From the NCBI RefSeq assembly GCF_052050035.1, contig NZ_CP189880.1, positions 82,953 through 146,952 on the forward strand: a stretch of DNA of 64,000 nt. The letters are read 5' to 3'. Positions 62,588 through 64,000 of the stretch are shown in pieces (the stretch's first letter is position 1; each line of letters starts with the position of its first letter). A program made the translations under genes and the position numbers. The notes beneath the pieces were generated by a model. The model saw only the letters and a program-made list of their open reading frames with translations. It made no database searches and had not been told where the DNA came from. The DNA is from Symbiopectobacterium purcellii_A (GTDB taxonomy: Bacteria > Pseudomonadota > Gammaproteobacteria > Enterobacterales > Enterobacteriaceae).

Positions 62588-63671
62588 CGCCATTCTTTCT
62601 CAGGTCCAGCCTGATATCTCTGTTATTTCCCGGCGCGGGTTGTCCAATACGCTGCGCAAAGGGAAATCCAAAATTCATCGCCGCTACCAGCCGACGCTTA
62701 GCTGTGCTGTTCCGCGCGGTATGGCGGCAAAGGTCGTGGCGCGTCTGAGCAGCCATGACTGGCATCGTAATCCCGATCTGATCGCGCTGCGCCAGCAGGG
62801 ATATGTGCCTTATACCCGTCGTAACGATCCGCACTTTTTGCCAAAGCCGATGCGTCTTTCTGCCCGTTCGGAGAGCCGTGAGGCCCTGAATGCACTCTCC
62901 ATGGCACTGGCGGCCAACTGCGATTATAACCCGGACAGTGACTATGCTTTCGAAGTCATGGTGCCGTTTGAACAAATTGCCGCCGCAATGGGATGCCTGC
63001 ACGTCTACGGTAACGGACGTAAAGCCTATGACAGCCCGTTACATGCCCTTTCGGTGCAGGAGCAACTGGGTTACGTGATTGCCTTACGCGGGCAGGATAC
63101 GGATTCGGGCCAGAACAAGCCGTTGCGCCTGTGGCTGACCGAAAAGTTCTTCACCTCCCGGGGAATTGCGGTGGAGGAAATCCGGCACTGGCTGGGCCAG
63201 TTCCGTCAGTGGGCCATCCGGAATGGCCTGACAGAGAGCCTGCGTAAAAAATACGAGCGTCACCTGTTGCGTGTCGAGCGTATCGGCATCGACCTGAAAG
63301 ACAGACACAGCCTGCGCAACCGGCTGAAGCAAATCAAACGCTGGGTGGTTTCTCCTGACCTGGCCCGGGATAAACAGGCAAAGGTCCGGGAGCTGCAGCA
63401 GGGGCTGGACGGCCTGGAAAACCGTGAGGCGGAACGTCTGGATCTGATACTGGATGGCTTGCAGGCGAATGTCAGTGAGTTGGGCAAAGCGAAGCGCAAA
63501 CGCCAGAATCCGCTCTATCAGGCCTTTGTCGCCTGGTCTACCAGTGGCAAGGTGATGACGCATCAAGTTAACGCGCTGGAGATGGAGGTCAGTCGGGAGC
63601 ACCCGGCCCTGTTGAACACCGATCCGGAAGCCTACTATAAACTGCTGCTCGAGCGCGCTGGTATACTCTAA
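62580..63671 (+). CDS. repA: IncFII-type replication initiation protein RepA (replicon 2)
   Basis: This 363-residue RepA has the same domains as RepA-1 (HFLPKPMRLSARSESREAL, MVPFEQIAAAMGCLHVYGNG, basic KYERHLLRVERIGIDL). By eye about 96% of positions agree. The changes cluster near the C-terminal third (DGLENREAERLDLILDGLQANVSELGKAKRKRQN). The start is TTG at 62580 overlapping tap, with no ATG that would keep the conserved N-terminus. The frame ends 22 bases before a hairpin. Both RepA proteins appear intact. Confidence 0.93.
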   Translation: MVDAILSQVQPDISVISRRGLSNTLRKGKSKIHRRYQPTLSCAVPRGMAAKVVARLSSHDWHRNPDLIALRQQGYVPYTRRNDPHFLPKPMRLSARSESREALNALSMALAANCDYNPDSDYAFEVMVPFEQIAAAMGCLHVYGNGRKAYDSPLHALSVQEQLGYVIALRGQDTDSGQNKPLRLWLTEKFFTSRGIAVEEIRHWLGQFRQWAIRNGLTESLRKKYERHLLRVERIGIDLKDRHSLRNRLKQIKRWVVSPDLARDKQAKVRELQQGLDGLENREAERLDLILDGLQANVSELGKAKRKRQNPLYQAFVAWSTSGKVMTHQVNALEMEVSREHPALLNTDPEAYYKLLLERAGIL

Positions 63672-64000
63672 TCCCCGTCCTCTTTCTTTTTAACCGTGCC
63701 CTGGCGCGGTTTTTGTGTTGCTGCTGCATCAGAAAAGGCAATTTTTATCATCCCGGACACCGTTATTCTGAGGCAATTTTCCAGTTCAGAGCAGCAGTGA
63801 TGAGATGATGGCAAACTGATGGCCTGCTTTTAACTCATTAACTTCGTACTCTCCTATTAACTTCGAAAACCGCCCTGAGATATCAGTTAATTTCGAACGT
63901 TATTCCTGAACAAAGTAAGCCCTTTAAAAAGGGAGTAAGTTTCGTGCCGGCTAAAGCCGGGCACTCGAAAGTTGCTCCCTCACGTTGTTCGGGCAAACAC
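63672..64000 (+). other. Origin region beyond repA-2 (partial)
   Basis: No gene. In IncFII plasmids the origin lies within a few hundred bases after repA, reached by the cis-acting CIS segment. The region contains the repA terminator and AT-rich TTAACTTCG repeats (two direct copies near 63839 and 63855 and a related AATTTCGAACG near 63890). No exact DnaA box TTATCCACA is found here. Confidence 0.5.
63693..63710 (+). terminator. Hairpin just beyond repA-2
   Basis: ACCGTG-CCCTGG-CGCGGT followed by TTTTT. The counterpart in replicon 1 is at 9793-9810. A useful local stop for repA mRNA; IncFII RepA acts on DNA just beyond. Confidence 0.7.

Larger units (their letters stand above)
61845..64000 (+). 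repeat. IncFII-type replicon 2 (inverted relative to replicon 1)
   Basis: The internal order is copB-copA-tap-repA-origin, on the plus strand, next to finO as in canonical F/IncFII plasmids. It extends beyond the window end. Differences from replicon 1 concentrate in copB and the CopA loop. Confidence 0.9.

Noticed and set aside
1..64000. tRNA, rRNA or prophage structural genes
   Set aside because: None recognised by eye on either strand; a tRNAscan or covariance-model search could confirm their absence.

Overview
The window is part of a large, composite plasmid from a member of the Enterobacterales. The evidence is F/IncFII-type replication genes (copB, copA, tap, repA), F-type traD/traI/traX/finO, P1-type parAB, and a three-gene Tc insecticidal toxin locus whose sizes (2504, 1427 and 941 aa) and order resemble the sepABC genes of the Serratia pADAP plasmid family. 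The density of insertion sequences and broken genes suggests an insect-associated host under relaxed selection (Serratia, Sodalis, Pectobacterium/Symbiopectobacterium or Erwinia-like). The species cannot be settled from the sequence alone.

Layout: 1-3.25 kb holds IS30 and IS256 remnants, a small cluster (DUF2442, a DUF1640 coiled-coil protein, a serine recombinase) and an IS3 fragment. 3.26-7.65 kb is the left arm of a 4.4-kb inverted repeat (IS256-type pseudogene, MITE in an amidohydrolase remnant, Rpn-type nuclease gene, serine resolvase); its right arm is 47.59-52.0 kb. 7.65-8.75 kb is a complete IS30 element. 8.75-11.5 kb is IncFII-type replicon 1 (minus strand). 11.6-16 kb contains a nuc remnant, an IS21 fragment and an IS3 element with an IS5-family element inside it. 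16.2-17.5 kb has vapBC and an orphan ICE gene (RAQPRD family). 18.3-21.1 kb is a second backbone of IncU/IncP-6 character: repA broken by a 296-bp MITE, a korA/trfB-like repressor and ssb. 21.1-25 kb is an IS3 element interrupted by an ISL3 element, plus IS scraps.

25.9-40.7 kb is the toxin operon tcA-tcB-tcC, intact and by far the longest undamaged region. TcA should form the receptor-binding injection channel. TcB and the TcC Rhs core should form the cocoon holding the TcC C-terminal toxin. That C-terminal region is AT-rich and carries a DGQHR motif resembling ParB/sulfiredoxin-fold domains, which is an unusual payload candidate.

40.8-45.2 kb is a tail-to-head pile of IS30 copies and a complete IS256-family element. 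45.3-47.5 kb is parAB. 52-53.4 kb has a second kind of resolvase with clear res palindromes, a WGR-domain pseudogene and an origin-like stretch with a DnaA box. 53.4-61.7 kb is the tail of an F-type transfer region (traD truncated by IS30, traI and traX intact, finO damaged). 61.8-64 kb is IncFII-type replicon 2 (plus strand), inverted relative to replicon 1, with a diverged copB and a different copA loop. The plasmid looks like a fusion of at least three replicons, held together and still being rearranged by repeated elements.
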